Shown here one piece after another: positions 41,192 to 49,987 of a DNA stretch of 64,000 bases; position 1 is the stretch's first letter; each line of letters starts with the position of its first letter. A model generated the notes under the pieces. The model was not told the DNA's origin and ran no database searches. It worked only from the letters and a program-made list of their open reading frames with translations. The DNA is from Paracoccus sp. MC1862 (GTDB lineage: Bacteria; Pseudomonadota; Alphaproteobacteria; Rhodobacterales; Rhodobacteraceae): contig NZ_CP067226.1 of the NCBI RefSeq assembly GCF_016617715.1, positions 1-64,000 of the forward strand, read 5' to 3'. The translations under genes were made by a program, and so were the position numbers.

Positions 41192-42751
41192 TCAAGAGGC
41201 TCGAGCGGAATCCTTACGCGCTTCGCCCTGCCTGGATGCGAGGCTTTCCACGATTTCCCGCTTCAGGATCTTTCCTGTCGGACCCAGAGGGAAGCTGTCG
41301 AAGAACTCGATTCGCCGGGGAACCTTGTACGAGGCCAGACGATCCCGGCAGAAGGATAGCAGCGTTTCGCCGGAAATCTCGGCACCCTCGCGGATGACGA
41401 TGCATCCTATCGCCAGTTCACCCTTGACGGCGTCCGGCACCGCGACCACCGACACCAGGGCGACCGCGGGGTGCGCTGCCAGGACGGCCTCGACCTCGGC
41501 GGGGAAGATGTTCGAGCCGCCGGTGATGATGACGTCCTTCTTACGGTCCAGCATGTAGAGGAACCCGTCCTCGTCGAGCATGCCGATGTCCCCGCTTCGC
41601 CAGCCGTGGCTGGTGAAGGCGGCAGCCGTCGCCGCGGCGTCCTGCCAGTATCCCGCCCCGAGCAGATCCCCAGCCACGCAGATCTCGCCCGGCTGCCCAG
41701 CCGGCTGCGGGTTGCCCGCATCGTCCAGGATCGAGATCGTCGCACTGCCCATCGGCCTGCCGACCGAGCCGGGCTTGCGCCGGCCTTCGGGCGCCTCGGT
41801 TGTGCAGATGCCGCAGAGTTCGCTCGCCCCGTAGGCATTCACCAACGGCACTCCGAAGGTCGTCTCGAAGCGCGCCTGGACATCGGGCGGCAGCGGCGCC
41901 CCCCCCGCCATGCACAGCCGCAGGCCGCTCGTGTCGTGGCGCGCCGGATCATGCCCTTCCAGCAGATAGGAGAACATGGTCGGCGTCCCGGCGAAGAAGG
42001 TCGCGCGGTGCTCAGTCATCAGCGACAGGATCGCGGCCGTGTCCCACTTCCCGTTCAGGATCAGGGTGCCGGCTGCGTACAGGCAGCCATTCAGCATGAC
42101 CGTCGCGCCGAAATTGTTGAACAGCGGCACCGCGCATAGGAAGCGCTCCTGCTGCCAGCGCATCCTGTGATGCGAATGAGTGTCCCGAATCGCGTGATAG
42201 ATCGCGCGGTGCGTCTGCATCGCACCCTTCGGCAATCCGGTGGTTCCCGAAGTGAAGAAGATCGCGGCGACGTCCTCGGGATCGACCGGCACGGGTTCGA
42301 AGACATCCGGCCACTTCGGCAGTTCGTCGCGCAGCGCGGTCCCCCAGTCCGGGGCGTCCCCGCCGGACACGAGCACATACTGGAGGTCGGGCAGTGAGCC
42401 GCGCACGGCGTCCACGACCGGCACGCCTTCACTCCGGCAGATCAGCACCGGCATGCGGGTCTTTCGGCCCAATGTCTCGACTTCCGACGACTTGTAGCTG
42501 TCGCTGATCGGCAGCGCGATGGCACCGATCTTCTGACAGGCGTGATAGGTGACCGCGACCTCGGGCGTGCTGGGCAGGTAAAGACCGACAGGCGTCCCCT
42601 TCCCCACGCCAAGGCTGCTCAGCAGGCCCGCCAGCCGGGCGGTCCGGCGGTTGAACTCGGCATAGGTTATACTTTCGCCCTCGAAGAGGAGGAAGGGCTT
42701 GTCCGGGAACCAGCGCGCCGTGGTCTCCAGCATCATTCCAAGCGTCTGCAT
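41192..42751 (-). CDS. AMP-dependent acyl-CoA ligase
   Basis: A 519-residue class I adenylate-forming ligase. P-loop IFFTSGTTGLPKGAMQT, A5 LVNAYGASELCGICTT, A7 WRSGDIGMLDEDGFLYMLDR and KKDVIITGGSNIFPAEVE, and the catalytic Lys in FPLGPTGKILKREI. It lies 79 nt downstream of the binding-protein gene and is probably cotranscribed from the promoter at 44097-44125. Import followed by CoA activation would trap the solute. The substrate is unknown; the family contains benzoate, fatty-acid and carnitine-type ligases. Confidence 0.85.
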   Translation of the reverse strand: MQTLGMMLETTARWFPDKPFLLFEGESITYAEFNRRTARLAGLLSSLGVGKGTPVGLYLPSTPEVAVTYHACQKIGAIALPISDSYKSSEVETLGRKTRMPVLICRSEGVPVVDAVRGSLPDLQYVLVSGGDAPDWGTALRDELPKWPDVFEPVPVDPEDVAAIFFTSGTTGLPKGAMQTHRAIYHAIRDTHSHHRMRWQQERFLCAVPLFNNFGATVMLNGCLYAAGTLILNGKWDTAAILSLMTEHRATFFAGTPTMFSYLLEGHDPARHDTSGLRLCMAGGAPLPPDVQARFETTFGVPLVNAYGASELCGICTTEAPEGRRKPGSVGRPMGSATISILDDAGNPQPAGQPGEICVAGDLLGAGYWQDAAATAAAFTSHGWRSGDIGMLDEDGFLYMLDRKKDVIITGGSNIFPAEVEAVLAAHPAVALVSVVAVPDAVKGELAIGCIVIREGAEISGETLLSFCRDRLASYKVPRRIEFFDSFPLGPTGKILKREIVESLASRQGEARKDSARAS

Positions 42752-42830
42752 AACGTGATCCTCAAGGGCTAATAGGCTGCAGCACAGGAAGGAAGCGCCT
42801 GCCCGCCGCTTCCCCTTGTTCGTGCAGGCT

Positions 42831-44036
42831 TCACTGCACCAGAGGGCAGCCGCCTTCGGAGAGCGGACGGAACGCCTCGGCCGCCGGGATCGTCGCGACC
42901 GTCTCGTACAAGTCCCATTCGCCCGTCGATTTTTCCGGCGACTTCACGCGGAACAGGTACATGTCGTGGATCGCGCGTCCATCGGCGCGGATCTCGCCCT
43001 TGCCGAACAGCGGATCGTCGATGGGCGTTTCCTTCATCTTTGCCATCACCGCCGAGGCGTCCTTGGTGCCGGCCGCCTCGACCGCCTCGAGGTAGTGCAT
43101 GATCGAGGAGTAGACCCCGGCATGAACCTGCGTCGGCATCCGACCCCCGTGCGCTTCGGCGAACCGCTGGGACCAGGCCCTGCTTTCGTCGCTCTGATCC
43201 CAGTAGAAGGCTTCGGTCAGCACCAGTCCCTGCGCCGTTTGCAGCCCGAGGGAATGGACGTCGGTGATGAAGGCCACCAGCGCGGCGACGGACTGGCCGC
43301 CCTGCATGATGCCGAACTCGGCCGCCTGCTTGACGGCGCTGATCATGTCGCCACCCCCATTCGCCAGGCCAATCACCTTGGCACCGGAGGATTGGGCCTG
43401 CAGCAGAAAAGAGGCAAAGTCGCTGGTGCCGAGCGGATGGCTCGCGGACCCGACAACTGTCCCGCCCGAAGCTTCAACGACGGCGGAGGCATCCTGCTGC
43501 ATGGCCTTGCCGAAGGCGTAATCCGCCGAAATGAAGAACCAGCTGTCGCCGCCCTGCTGGACCATGGCCCGCGCCGTTCCGTTGGCCAGCGCCCAGGTGT
43601 CATAGGTCCAGTGCACGGTGTTGGGCGAGCACTTGGCGCCGGTAAGCTCCGCCGTGCCGGCCCCCGAGTTCAGGTGGATGCGGCCCTTTTCGCGGGCCAG
43701 ATCGCTGACCGCCAAGGCGATCGCCGATCCCGGTATGTCCGAGATGACATCGACGCCCTGCTGGTCGAACCAGTTGCGCGCGATATTGCTGCCGACGTCC
43801 GGCTTGTTCTGGTGATCTGCCGCCAGCACCTCGACATTGATGCCCTTCGAGGCGCCGTCGAAATCCTCGACCGCCATGCGGGCAGCGACGACCGAGCCCA
43901 TGCCTGCCAGGTCGGAGTAGATCCCCGACTGATCGTTCAGCACGCCGATCTTGATGCTGATGTCTTCCGCCAGGCTCGGGCTGACCCCGAGCACAAGGCT
44001 GGCCGCGAACACGTGCGTTCCAATTTTCTTGAGCAA
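42831..44036 (-). CDS. ABC transporter periplasmic binding protein, LivK-like
   Basis: A 401-residue type 1 periplasmic-binding-fold protein with a signal peptide (KKIGTHVFAASLVLGVSPSLAE, cleavage near residue 24). It continues IKIGVLNDQSGIYSDLAG, AVEDFDGASKGINVEVL and FISADYAFGKAMQQDASAV, features of the branched-chain/carboxylate receptors. TTG at 44036 is chosen because GGGGAGGA lies 6 nt upstream; an in-frame ATG at 44057 lacks an SD. It is the only HAAT receptor in the window and is the plausible partner of LivGFHM at 21900-25278. The ligand is inferred to be a carboxylic acid. Confidence 0.85.
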   Translation of the reverse strand: MLKKIGTHVFAASLVLGVSPSLAEDISIKIGVLNDQSGIYSDLAGMGSVVAARMAVEDFDGASKGINVEVLAADHQNKPDVGSNIARNWFDQQGVDVISDIPGSAIALAVSDLAREKGRIHLNSGAGTAELTGAKCSPNTVHWTYDTWALANGTARAMVQQGGDSWFFISADYAFGKAMQQDASAVVEASGGTVVGSASHPLGTSDFASFLLQAQSSGAKVIGLANGGGDMISAVKQAAEFGIMQGGQSVAALVAFITDVHSLGLQTAQGLVLTEAFYWDQSDESRAWSQRFAEAHGGRMPTQVHAGVYSSIMHYLEAVEAAGTKDASAVMAKMKETPIDDPLFGKGEIRADGRAIHDMYLFRVKSPEKSTGEWDLYETVATIPAAEAFRPLSEGGCPLVQ

Positions 44037-44096
44037 ACCACATCCTCCCCGATGCAACTGCCTTCATCCCGTGCCGAGTGGCACAGGACCATCCCA

Positions 44097-44125
44097 AGAA
44101 TAATCCATGGTCAAAAGCGTGTCAA
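44097..44125 (-). promoter_or_regulatory. Strong promoter of the binding-protein gene
   Basis: Minus strand: perfect TTGACA (44125-44120), 17 nt, TATTCT (44102-44097). Predicted start near 44090, leader about 54 nt. TACG-N7-CGTA (about 44135-44149) lies upstream and could bind a regulator. Confidence 0.7.
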
Positions 44126-44214
44126 CATCTTGATACGTTATTCCCGTACCAATGCCGGTTCTCCTACCACAGGAAGACACCATCGCCATTCCCTCTTCAC
44201 AGGACAAACCTCAC

Positions 44215-44313
44215 ATGCTTGCCGAAAATACGCTTGCACAATGGCTGCAGGCGCTGGAAGCCGGTACACTGCTCAAAACGGGAGATATGCTTTCAAGGCT
44301 TAGGAATAGGTAG
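44215..44313 (+). CDS. Possible 32-aa truncated ORF
   Basis: ATG at 44215 behind AGGACA opens a short frame with helical, regulator-like composition (LAENTLAQWLQALEAGTLLK), ending in TAG at 44311-44313. It may be the front end of a divergent regulator that has been lost. The remainder of the 44126-44565 gap (440 bp) shows no other gene or clear repeat. Confidence 0.25.
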   Translation: MLAENTLAQWLQALEAGTLLKTGDMLSRLRNR

Positions 44314-44565
44314 CACTATTGCTATTATGAGTGCCTGAATGCTTGCGTCTGGCAGGCCGCCAAGCACTATTCAGCCGGCAGGCAAACCCCACTCGAACGC
44401 TCTCGCCGGCGGCTACCTCCTGGCGGCTCTCTCTGGCCGGAAGGACGCCGTCGAATCGATCCTACCATGTGATCGGGGCGACAACCTCATGTCCTCCTAG
44501 GTCCGGACGCCCTACTCGCCTCTGCCTGGCCGCACGACGGGAATCTTCGTACCAGTCTACCTTCC

Positions 44566-45345
44566 TCAGAGCGAACGGCGTGAAGCCATGCCACCATCGA
44601 TGGTGAAGATCGTGCCCGACAGATAGGCGCCCCTTGTCGAGGCAACGAAGGCAATCAGGTCGGCCACTTCGTCCGCCTCGGCCGGCCGGCCGGCCGGGTA
44701 CCGGTCGAAAAACCGACGATACTCTCCGGGATCGCCATAGGTTTCCGCCGCGCGGCCCGAAAGCAACTTTCGCAGCCGCTCGGTCTCGACCGCGCCCGGA
44801 TTGATGCCGACCACGCGCACGCCCATGTCCAGGCTGCGCCCCCCAACCGCACGGGTGAAGGCCATCAGCGCCGCGTTTCCGGTCGAGCCGCAAACATAGT
44901 CGAAATCCGGGCTCTCGCCGGCGCTGCCGATCGTGTTGACGATGGCACCGCCACCCGCCTCGGACATGGCCTTCAGGAAATGCCTGGTCAGGGCGATGTA
45001 GCCGAAGACCTTCAGGTCCCAAGCCCTGCGCCAGGTTTCCATCGAGATGTCGAGCAAGTTCCCCGCGGGAATGGCGCCGGCATTGTTCACCAGGATGTCG
45101 ATGCGCCCGCACGACCCCGTTACCGCGACGATGCCGGCCTCTGTGGCGAGGTCTGCAGCGATCGTGCGGCATTCCCCGCCGTGCACCTGCTTCAGCCGCT
45201 CCGCCTGCGCGGCGAGCTTCGCCGCATCTCGGGCGACGAGGATGAGCCCTGCCCCCTCGACAGCGAAACGGTCTGCGACCCTGCTGCCGATGGCGCCAGT
45301 TGCCCCGGTGATGAGGACGGTCTTGCCGTCAAGCCCGAGGTTCAT
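44566..45345 (-). CDS. SDR-family oxidoreductase lacking the catalytic Lys
   Basis: A 259-residue short-chain dehydrogenase: TGATGAIGSRVADRFA, NNAGAIPAG, GGAIVNTIGSAGESPDFDYV, and YLSGTIFTIDGG near the end. Where classical SDRs have YxxxK this one reads DYVCGSTGNAALMAF, so Tyr is present but Lys is replaced by Ser. The GNAALMAFTRA stretch recurs in a subgroup I recall as having this change. ATG at 45345 follows AAAGGC and overlaps the upstream crotonase gene by 17 nt. It probably oxidises a hydroxyacyl-CoA in the same module; activity is uncertain. Confidence 0.75.
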   Translation of the reverse strand: MNLGLDGKTVLITGATGAIGSRVADRFAVEGAGLILVARDAAKLAAQAERLKQVHGGECRTIAADLATEAGIVAVTGSCGRIDILVNNAGAIPAGNLLDISMETWRRAWDLKVFGYIALTRHFLKAMSEAGGGAIVNTIGSAGESPDFDYVCGSTGNAALMAFTRAVGGRSLDMGVRVVGINPGAVETERLRKLLSGRAAETYGDPGEYRRFFDRYPAGRPAEADEVADLIAFVASTRGAYLSGTIFTIDGGMASRRSL

Positions 45346-46162
45346 CTTTGCCTTTCTGGACGCGAGTACCCCGGAAGTTCGGCGGGCGCTTCTCCCGGTG
45401 TGAGGCCACGCCCTCGCGCACCTCCGGGCCTGCAAAGCCCAGCATCTCGAGCGCAGTCGAGGTGTCGAAGGTGGGCCCCGCACTGCGGAGCCAGTTGTTC
45501 ATGGCGTATTTGGTCCAGGCGATGGCGTCGGTGGCACCATTGGCGAGTTCCGCCGCGATCTCCAGCGCGGTCGGCAGCACCTGGTCGGGCTCGACGGCCA
45601 GCGAGACAAGACCGATACGCTCGGCTTCCTCGCCGGTGATGGGGCGGCAGGTCATCAGGTAATACTTGGCCTTGGCCATGCCGCAAAGCAGCGGCCAGAT
45701 GATCGCCGCCGCGTCACCCGCCGCCACGCCGAGCCGGGTATGGCCGTCGACCAGCTTCGCGGTCTTGGAGACGACGGAGATGTCGGCCAGAAGCCCGACC
45801 ACCAGCCCCGCGCCCGCGGCAGGTCCGTTGATCGCCGAGATCACCGGCTTGCGGCAGTTGATGATGTTGTAGACCAGATCCCGCGTCTCGCGCCAGGACG
45901 AGACGCGCTCGGCATGATCGTTCATCAGATTCTCGACCCAGCCGAAGTCGCCGCCTGCCGAAAACGCCCGGCCTGCACCGGTGACAACCACCGCCTCGAC
46001 CTCGGGCGCGTCGTCGATGTCGCGCCAGATGCGGGTGATCTCCGTATGGGTTTCCCGATCGATCGAGTTCATCGCCTCGGGCCGGTCGAAGGTGATCTGC
46101 AGGATGCCGCCATCGAGCATCTCGAGCTTCAGCTTCGTATAATGGCGATGCCAGTCGGTCAT
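45329..46162 (-). CDS. Enoyl-CoA hydratase/isomerase-family protein
   Basis: A 277-residue crotonase-fold protein. It shows [38 protein letters not shown] and [20 protein letters not shown]. Neither hydratase Glu is in place (GAGLVV instead of GGx[14 protein letters not shown] instead of PExxxG), so chemistry other than simple hydration is likely. Start at 46162 follows AAAGAAG. It lies 22 nt after the acyl-CoA synthetase gene and overlaps the SDR gene. Substrate unknown. Confidence 0.8.
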   Translation of the reverse strand: MTDWHRHYTKLKLEMLDGGILQITFDRPEAMNSIDRETHTEITRIWRDIDDAPEVEAVVVTGAGRAFSAGGDFGWVENLMNDHAERVSSWRETRDLVYNIINCRKPVISAINGPAAGAGLVVGLLADISVVSKTAKLVDGHTRLGVAAGDAAAIIWPLLCGMAKAKYYLMTCRPITGEEAERIGLVSLAVEPDQVLPTALEIAAELANGATDAIAWTKYAMNNWLRSAGPTFDTSTALEMLGFAGPEVREGVASHREKRPPNFRGTRVQKGKDEPRA

Positions 46163-46184
46163 GGTTTCTTCTTTCGTGATCGGG

Positions 46185-48113
46185 TCAGGGACCCAGTCTT
46201 GCGGCCTCGGTAGCCGCGCGCAAGCTTTCCAGTGAGGCCGGGTTCTCGAGGGTGGTGAGATCGCCGAGCGGTTCACCAAGAACTACCTGCCGCGCGAGGC
46301 GGCGCAGGATCTTACCATTGCGGGTGCGCGGAAGCTCGGGGACGATCAGCACCTCGCGCGGGCGCAGCCCCGCACCGAGCTTGCGCGCGACATGCTCGCG
46401 AAGTGCCTCGGCCATGGTGCCGTCGTCGGGAACCTCGGGCCTCGGGACGACAAGCAGCACCACGGCTTGGCCGCTCTTCGCGTCGGGCACGCCGATCGCC
46501 GCCGCGGCGACGACGCGGCTGTCCGACAGCGCGGCTTCCTCGATCTCGGAGGGGCCGACGCGGCGACCCGAGATTTTCAGCACATCATCGCTGCGGCCCC
46601 GCAGTTCCCAGACGCCGTTCGCGTGGCGGACGACAAGGTCGCCGTGGCTCCAAAGACCCGGACGCTGCGACCAGTAGCTTTCGATGAAGCGGTTCGAGTC
46701 CTGCCAGAGCCCGACCGTCAACCCCACCATCGGGCGGCGCAGGACCAGCTCTCCGACCTCTCCCGGCGCGGTCTCGTTTCCGTCGTAGACTACCGCAGCG
46801 TCCACGTCGGTGACGACAGAGTTGAAGCCAACCGGATAGATCGGGCGCAGCACGATGTTCGAGAGGATCCCGCCCGAGATCTCGGTACCGCCGGTCAGGT
46901 TGATGATCGGGGTCCGCTGATGGCCGATCTGCTGGAATGCCCACAGGAAAGTGGGTTCGTCGATCACCTCGCCCGCAGTGATGATGGTGCGGAAGTTGCC
47001 GCCCAGCTCGGCTGGCAGTTCCGACACGGCTGCCCTCATGACGCGCAGCATCGTGGGCGCAGTGCCGAAATGGCTGACATCCGCAGCCTTCGCCACACGC
47101 AAAAGCTCGAGCGCGTCGGGCGAGGTTGGTCCGCCGTTGTAGAGGACCAGTGATCCGCCCAGCATCAGCGGCGCGCAGATCTGCCAGGGGCCGACCATCC
47201 AGCCCATGTCGCTGTACCACATCAGGCGGTCGCCAGGGCGGAAGTCGACCTGGTAGGCGGTATCATGCGCCACACGGAACGGGAAGCCGCCATGGATATG
47301 GACGGTGCCTTTCGGCATGCCGGTGGTCCCCGAGGTGAACATGATCATCCAGGGCGTGTTAGGGTCCAACGCGGGCGCCTCCACGACGCGATCGCCGGGA
47401 AGGCTTGCCCAGTCGCAGGTTCCTTCCGGCGCCCCCTCGCCCAGGCTGTCGAACACGGCCACCGTTTCAAGGCCGGGACAAGCCACGGCGATCGCGGCGA
47501 GGGTGCCGACGGTGCGGATGGTCTTGCCGCCGCGGACCCAGCCATCGCAACTGATCAGCACCCTGGCGCCGGCCGCATTGATCCGCGTCGCGATCGCCTC
47601 GGGTCCGAAAGCGGAATAAAGCGGCACGATGATCGCGCCGATCCGTGCGGTGGCAACCATCACGACGGCGGCTTCGGCGATGTTGGGAAGCAGCATTGCT
47701 ACGCGATCGCCCTTGCCTACCCCAAGTGAGGCCAGCCTGGACATCGCCGCCTCTACTTCGCGACAAAGCTCGGCACGGGTGATGTCGCGCCGCGCGCCGG
47801 ATTCCGACAACTCGACAAGCGCCAGGTCACCGTCCTTCGCACCCTCCGGCGCGAGCAGGATGTCGGTGAAGTTTAGCGCACCGCCCTCGAACCAGCGCGC
47901 CCACTCCACCCCGCCCCTCAGGTCCATGACCTGCCGGAAAGGGCGGCGGAAGCGGAGGCCGAGGTCGGCAACAACATGTCGCCAGTAGCCCTCCATATCG
48001 GCCAAGGCGAAGTCGCGCAGGGCGTCGAAGTCCTGCCGCCCCGAATGCCGCAACAGCCGCGACAGGGCGGCGCTTTCAATCCGTGCCGGATCCGGTACCC
48101 ATACCGGAGTCAT
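46185..48113 (-). CDS. Acetyl-CoA-synthetase-like acyl-CoA ligase
   Basis: A 642-residue adenylate-forming enzyme of the AcsA/propionyl/acetoacetyl-CoA synthetase branch. An N-terminal ACS-type extension (ALADMEGYWRHVVADLGLRF) precedes WARWFEGGALNFTDILL. The P-loop is MIMFTSGTTGMPKGTVHIHG, then MWYSDMGWMVGPWQI and ITAGEVIDEPTFLWAFQQIG, A8 GRSDDVLKISGRRVGPSEIE and the Lys in LPRTRNGKILRRLARQ. It heads a minus-strand unit with the crotonase and SDR. A short or cyclic acid is the likely substrate. Confidence 0.85.
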   Translation of the reverse strand: MTPVWVPDPARIESAALSRLLRHSGRQDFDALRDFALADMEGYWRHVVADLGLRFRRPFRQVMDLRGGVEWARWFEGGALNFTDILLAPEGAKDGDLALVELSESGARRDITRAELCREVEAAMSRLASLGVGKGDRVAMLLPNIAEAAVVMVATARIGAIIVPLYSAFGPEAIATRINAAGARVLISCDGWVRGGKTIRTVGTLAAIAVACPGLETVAVFDSLGEGAPEGTCDWASLPGDRVVEAPALDPNTPWMIMFTSGTTGMPKGTVHIHGGFPFRVAHDTAYQVDFRPGDRLMWYSDMGWMVGPWQICAPLMLGGSLVLYNGGPTSPDALELLRVAKAADVSHFGTAPTMLRVMRAAVSELPAELGGNFRTIITAGEVIDEPTFLWAFQQIGHQRTPIINLTGGTEISGGILSNIVLRPIYPVGFNSVVTDVDAAVVYDGNETAPGEVGELVLRRPMVGLTVGLWQDSNRFIESYWSQRPGLWSHGDLVVRHANGVWELRGRSDDVLKISGRRVGPSEIEEAALSDSRVVAAAAIGVPDAKSGQAVVLLVVPRPEVPDDGTMAEALREHVARKLGAGLRPREVLIVPELPRTRNGKILRRLARQVVLGEPLGDLTTLENPASLESLRAATEAARLGP

Positions 48114-48466
48114 CGGCCGACCCTCCCGCGGGCTATGGGGCGACTGGCCGCCCGAAGATCATCGCCATCCAGATGCCCTGATACCGCGTGGATGGGGTAC
48201 TTGGCCGTCCCCTCCGGCTCGGATGAATCGCTCGCAAAACGAATGCTGTCAGACCGGTCTTTGCAGCGACGGAATTCGGGCACGTTTGCGTTGGGCGAAA
48301 GCTGCAGACGTCCGCTCGCACAAGGTTTGTCCTGCATGGAGCGAGGCTTGTTGAAGAACAGGGCCTCGACTGCAGTGCCTTTGGCGTTCCGCCCCGTTGC
48401 GCCAATAGCCCTCCTGTGCCGGATCCGCCGCATCTTCAATTTCCTGCAATGGAAATGCATCAGACC
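48114..48466. other. Gene-free stretch of 353 bp
   Basis: Between the synthetase and GST genes. The open frames here have no protein-like composition. The stretch presumably contains the promoter of the synthetase unit, but no convincing -35/-10 pair, hairpin or repeat was picked out. Confidence 0.4.
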
Positions 48467-49078
48467 TCAGATCAGCCCTTCCGTCTTCATGGCCCTAGCG
48501 GCTGCCGGTCGCTCAGCCACCCTTTGCACGAATAAATGGATGTTCGGCCAGCGGTCCAAAGCCACGCCAACGCGGGGCGCCCAGCTGGCCACGACGAAGG
48601 CGTAAGCGTCGGCAACGGTGAAGTTGCTGCCGGTCAGGAACGGACGGCCGTCCGACAGCAGTCCCTCGAGCCACTCCATGTTACTGGCCACACTCTCACG
48701 GGCGCTCGCCTTGACTGTCTCGTCGCTGCCGGGTTTGAAGAGCGGCTTGAATGCCGCGTGCAGGCTTGTGCCGGTGAAGTTCAGGACTTCCTGCACCCGC
48801 GCACGTTCGATCGTGCCGGGCTTCGGGGCCAAGGCTTCGTTGCCGGCACTGTCGGCCAGGTATTGCAGGATCGCCGGCCCCTCGGTCAGGATCTCTCCGC
48901 CGTCAAGCTCAAGCGCAGGAACGACCCCCTTCGCATTGATGGACGTGTAATCCTGGCCGCTCTCGGTCCTCTTGGCGGCGGTGTCCACCTTCTCGACCTC
49001 GTGCGGCAACCCGAGTTCATGCAGCACGATATGTGACGCCAAGGAGCAGGCGCCTGGCTTGTAGTAGAGCTTCATCAT
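48467..49078 (-). CDS. Glutathione S-transferase, beta-class-like
   Basis: A 203-residue GST. The N-terminus MKLYYKPGACSLASHIVLHE carries the Cys near residue 11 typical of bacterial beta-class enzymes; KGVVPALELDGGEILTEGPA supplies the cis-Pro and glutathione-binding Glu/Gly. The C-terminal helical domain includes FLTGSNFTVADAYAFVVASW, the N-capping motif. AGGAGACC precedes the ATG. It probably detoxifies electrophiles or peroxides; a direct role in the catabolic route is not shown. Confidence 0.85.
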   Translation of the reverse strand: MMKLYYKPGACSLASHIVLHELGLPHEVEKVDTAAKRTESGQDYTSINAKGVVPALELDGGEILTEGPAILQYLADSAGNEALAPKPGTIERARVQEVLNFTGTSLHAAFKPLFKPGSDETVKASARESVASNMEWLEGLLSDGRPFLTGSNFTVADAYAFVVASWAPRVGVALDRWPNIHLFVQRVAERPAAARAMKTEGLI

Positions 49079-49230
49079 GGTCTCCTGTGCTTGCGACCAA
49101 GGCTGCCGAGAGTCCCGGCGCCGGACTGCCGGTCAATGGACCGAGCGGCGCCCAATCCTGGAGCGGGATCATCGATAGTGTTGATCAACATGTCCAGCCG
49201 TGGCCGCTGAGGCACGGATCGGCAGGGTAA

Positions 49231-49245
49231 TGCATTGTTGCAAAG
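49231..49245. repeat. IS6-type terminal repeat remnant
   Basis: TGCATTGTTGCAAAG differs at two positions from the IS6-type end at 18180-18194. No IS6 transposase is near. The 49079-49382 gap holds nothing else identifiable. Confidence 0.35.
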
Positions 49246-49382
49246 ACTGGCTGTCCGGAACCGAGGGTTGCGGGCAGACTCTGCAGGTATGTCCGTAATT
49301 CAGCTTGATCTGCTTTCGAACGGGGAGGAAGATCTGTACTGCCCTTACGAATGCCCCCCAAGTGGCGCACCTTCGCCTAGGA

Positions 49383-49940
49383 TCAAGCCGAACCGCTCTC
49401 CGGCAAGAACCGATACACCGACGATCGTGCAATCCCGAGCCTGCGTGCGATGGCGGTGGGGCTGAGCCTTTCTTCGGTGTGTAACCGCCGCACCTCCTCG
49501 GGATCGATCTTCGGCTTGCGTCCCTTGTAGACGCCGCGGGCCTTTGCGGCGGCGATCCCTTCCATCTGCCGCTCGCGGCGCAGGTTGGTCTCGAACTCGG
49601 CGAACACGCCCAGCATGTCAAAGAAGGCCTTGCTGGCTGCGGTGGCGGTGTCCACGGGCTGCTCGGTGGCCTTCAGCGTGACACCCTTTGCCTTCAGCTC
49701 GTGAACGATGTCCTGGAGGTCCTTGAGGGAGCGTGCCAACCGGTCGATGCGGGTGATGACGAGCGTGTCGCCTGCTCGCAGGAACTGCAGCAAGATGTCG
49801 AGCTCGGAGCGGCCTTCGCGGGAGGTGCCGGTTTTCTTCTCCGCCCGGATCACCTGGCAACCGGCTGCTCGCAGAGCGGACTCCTGCAGCGAGAGGTTCT
49901 GGTCCGTCGTGGAGACACGGGCATACCCATAGGAGGTCAT
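49383..49940 (-). CDS. tnpR: Tn3-type serine resolvase / invertase
   Basis: A 185-residue small serine recombinase. The catalytic Ser is in YGYARVSTTDQNLSLQ (about residue 9), with FLRAGDTLVITRIDRLARSL (Arg residues), AFFDMLGVFAEFETNLRRER, and a C-terminal helix-turn-helix RLSPTAIARRLGIARSSVYRFL. Length is standard for TnpR/Pin proteins. Candidate res sites lie 48 nt upstream of the ATG. No transposase tnpA is in the window, so it is a lone resolvase, as often seen on plasmids where it resolves multimers or cointegrates. Confidence 0.9.
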   Translation of the reverse strand: MTSYGYARVSTTDQNLSLQESALRAAGCQVIRAEKKTGTSREGRSELDILLQFLRAGDTLVITRIDRLARSLKDLQDIVHELKAKGVTLKATEQPVDTATAASKAFFDMLGVFAEFETNLRRERQMEGIAAAKARGVYKGRKPKIDPEEVRRLHTEERLSPTAIARRLGIARSSVYRFLPESGSA

Positions 49941-49987
49941 GAAAAAGCCAGTCTGTACGATTTGAGTTCAGACCCACGCACATTGAC

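Noticed and set aside
48110..48460. Minus-strand frame of 116 codons upstream of the acyl-CoA synthetase
   Set aside because: Arg/Ser-rich noise with no SD or domain, and it overlaps the synthetase start region.
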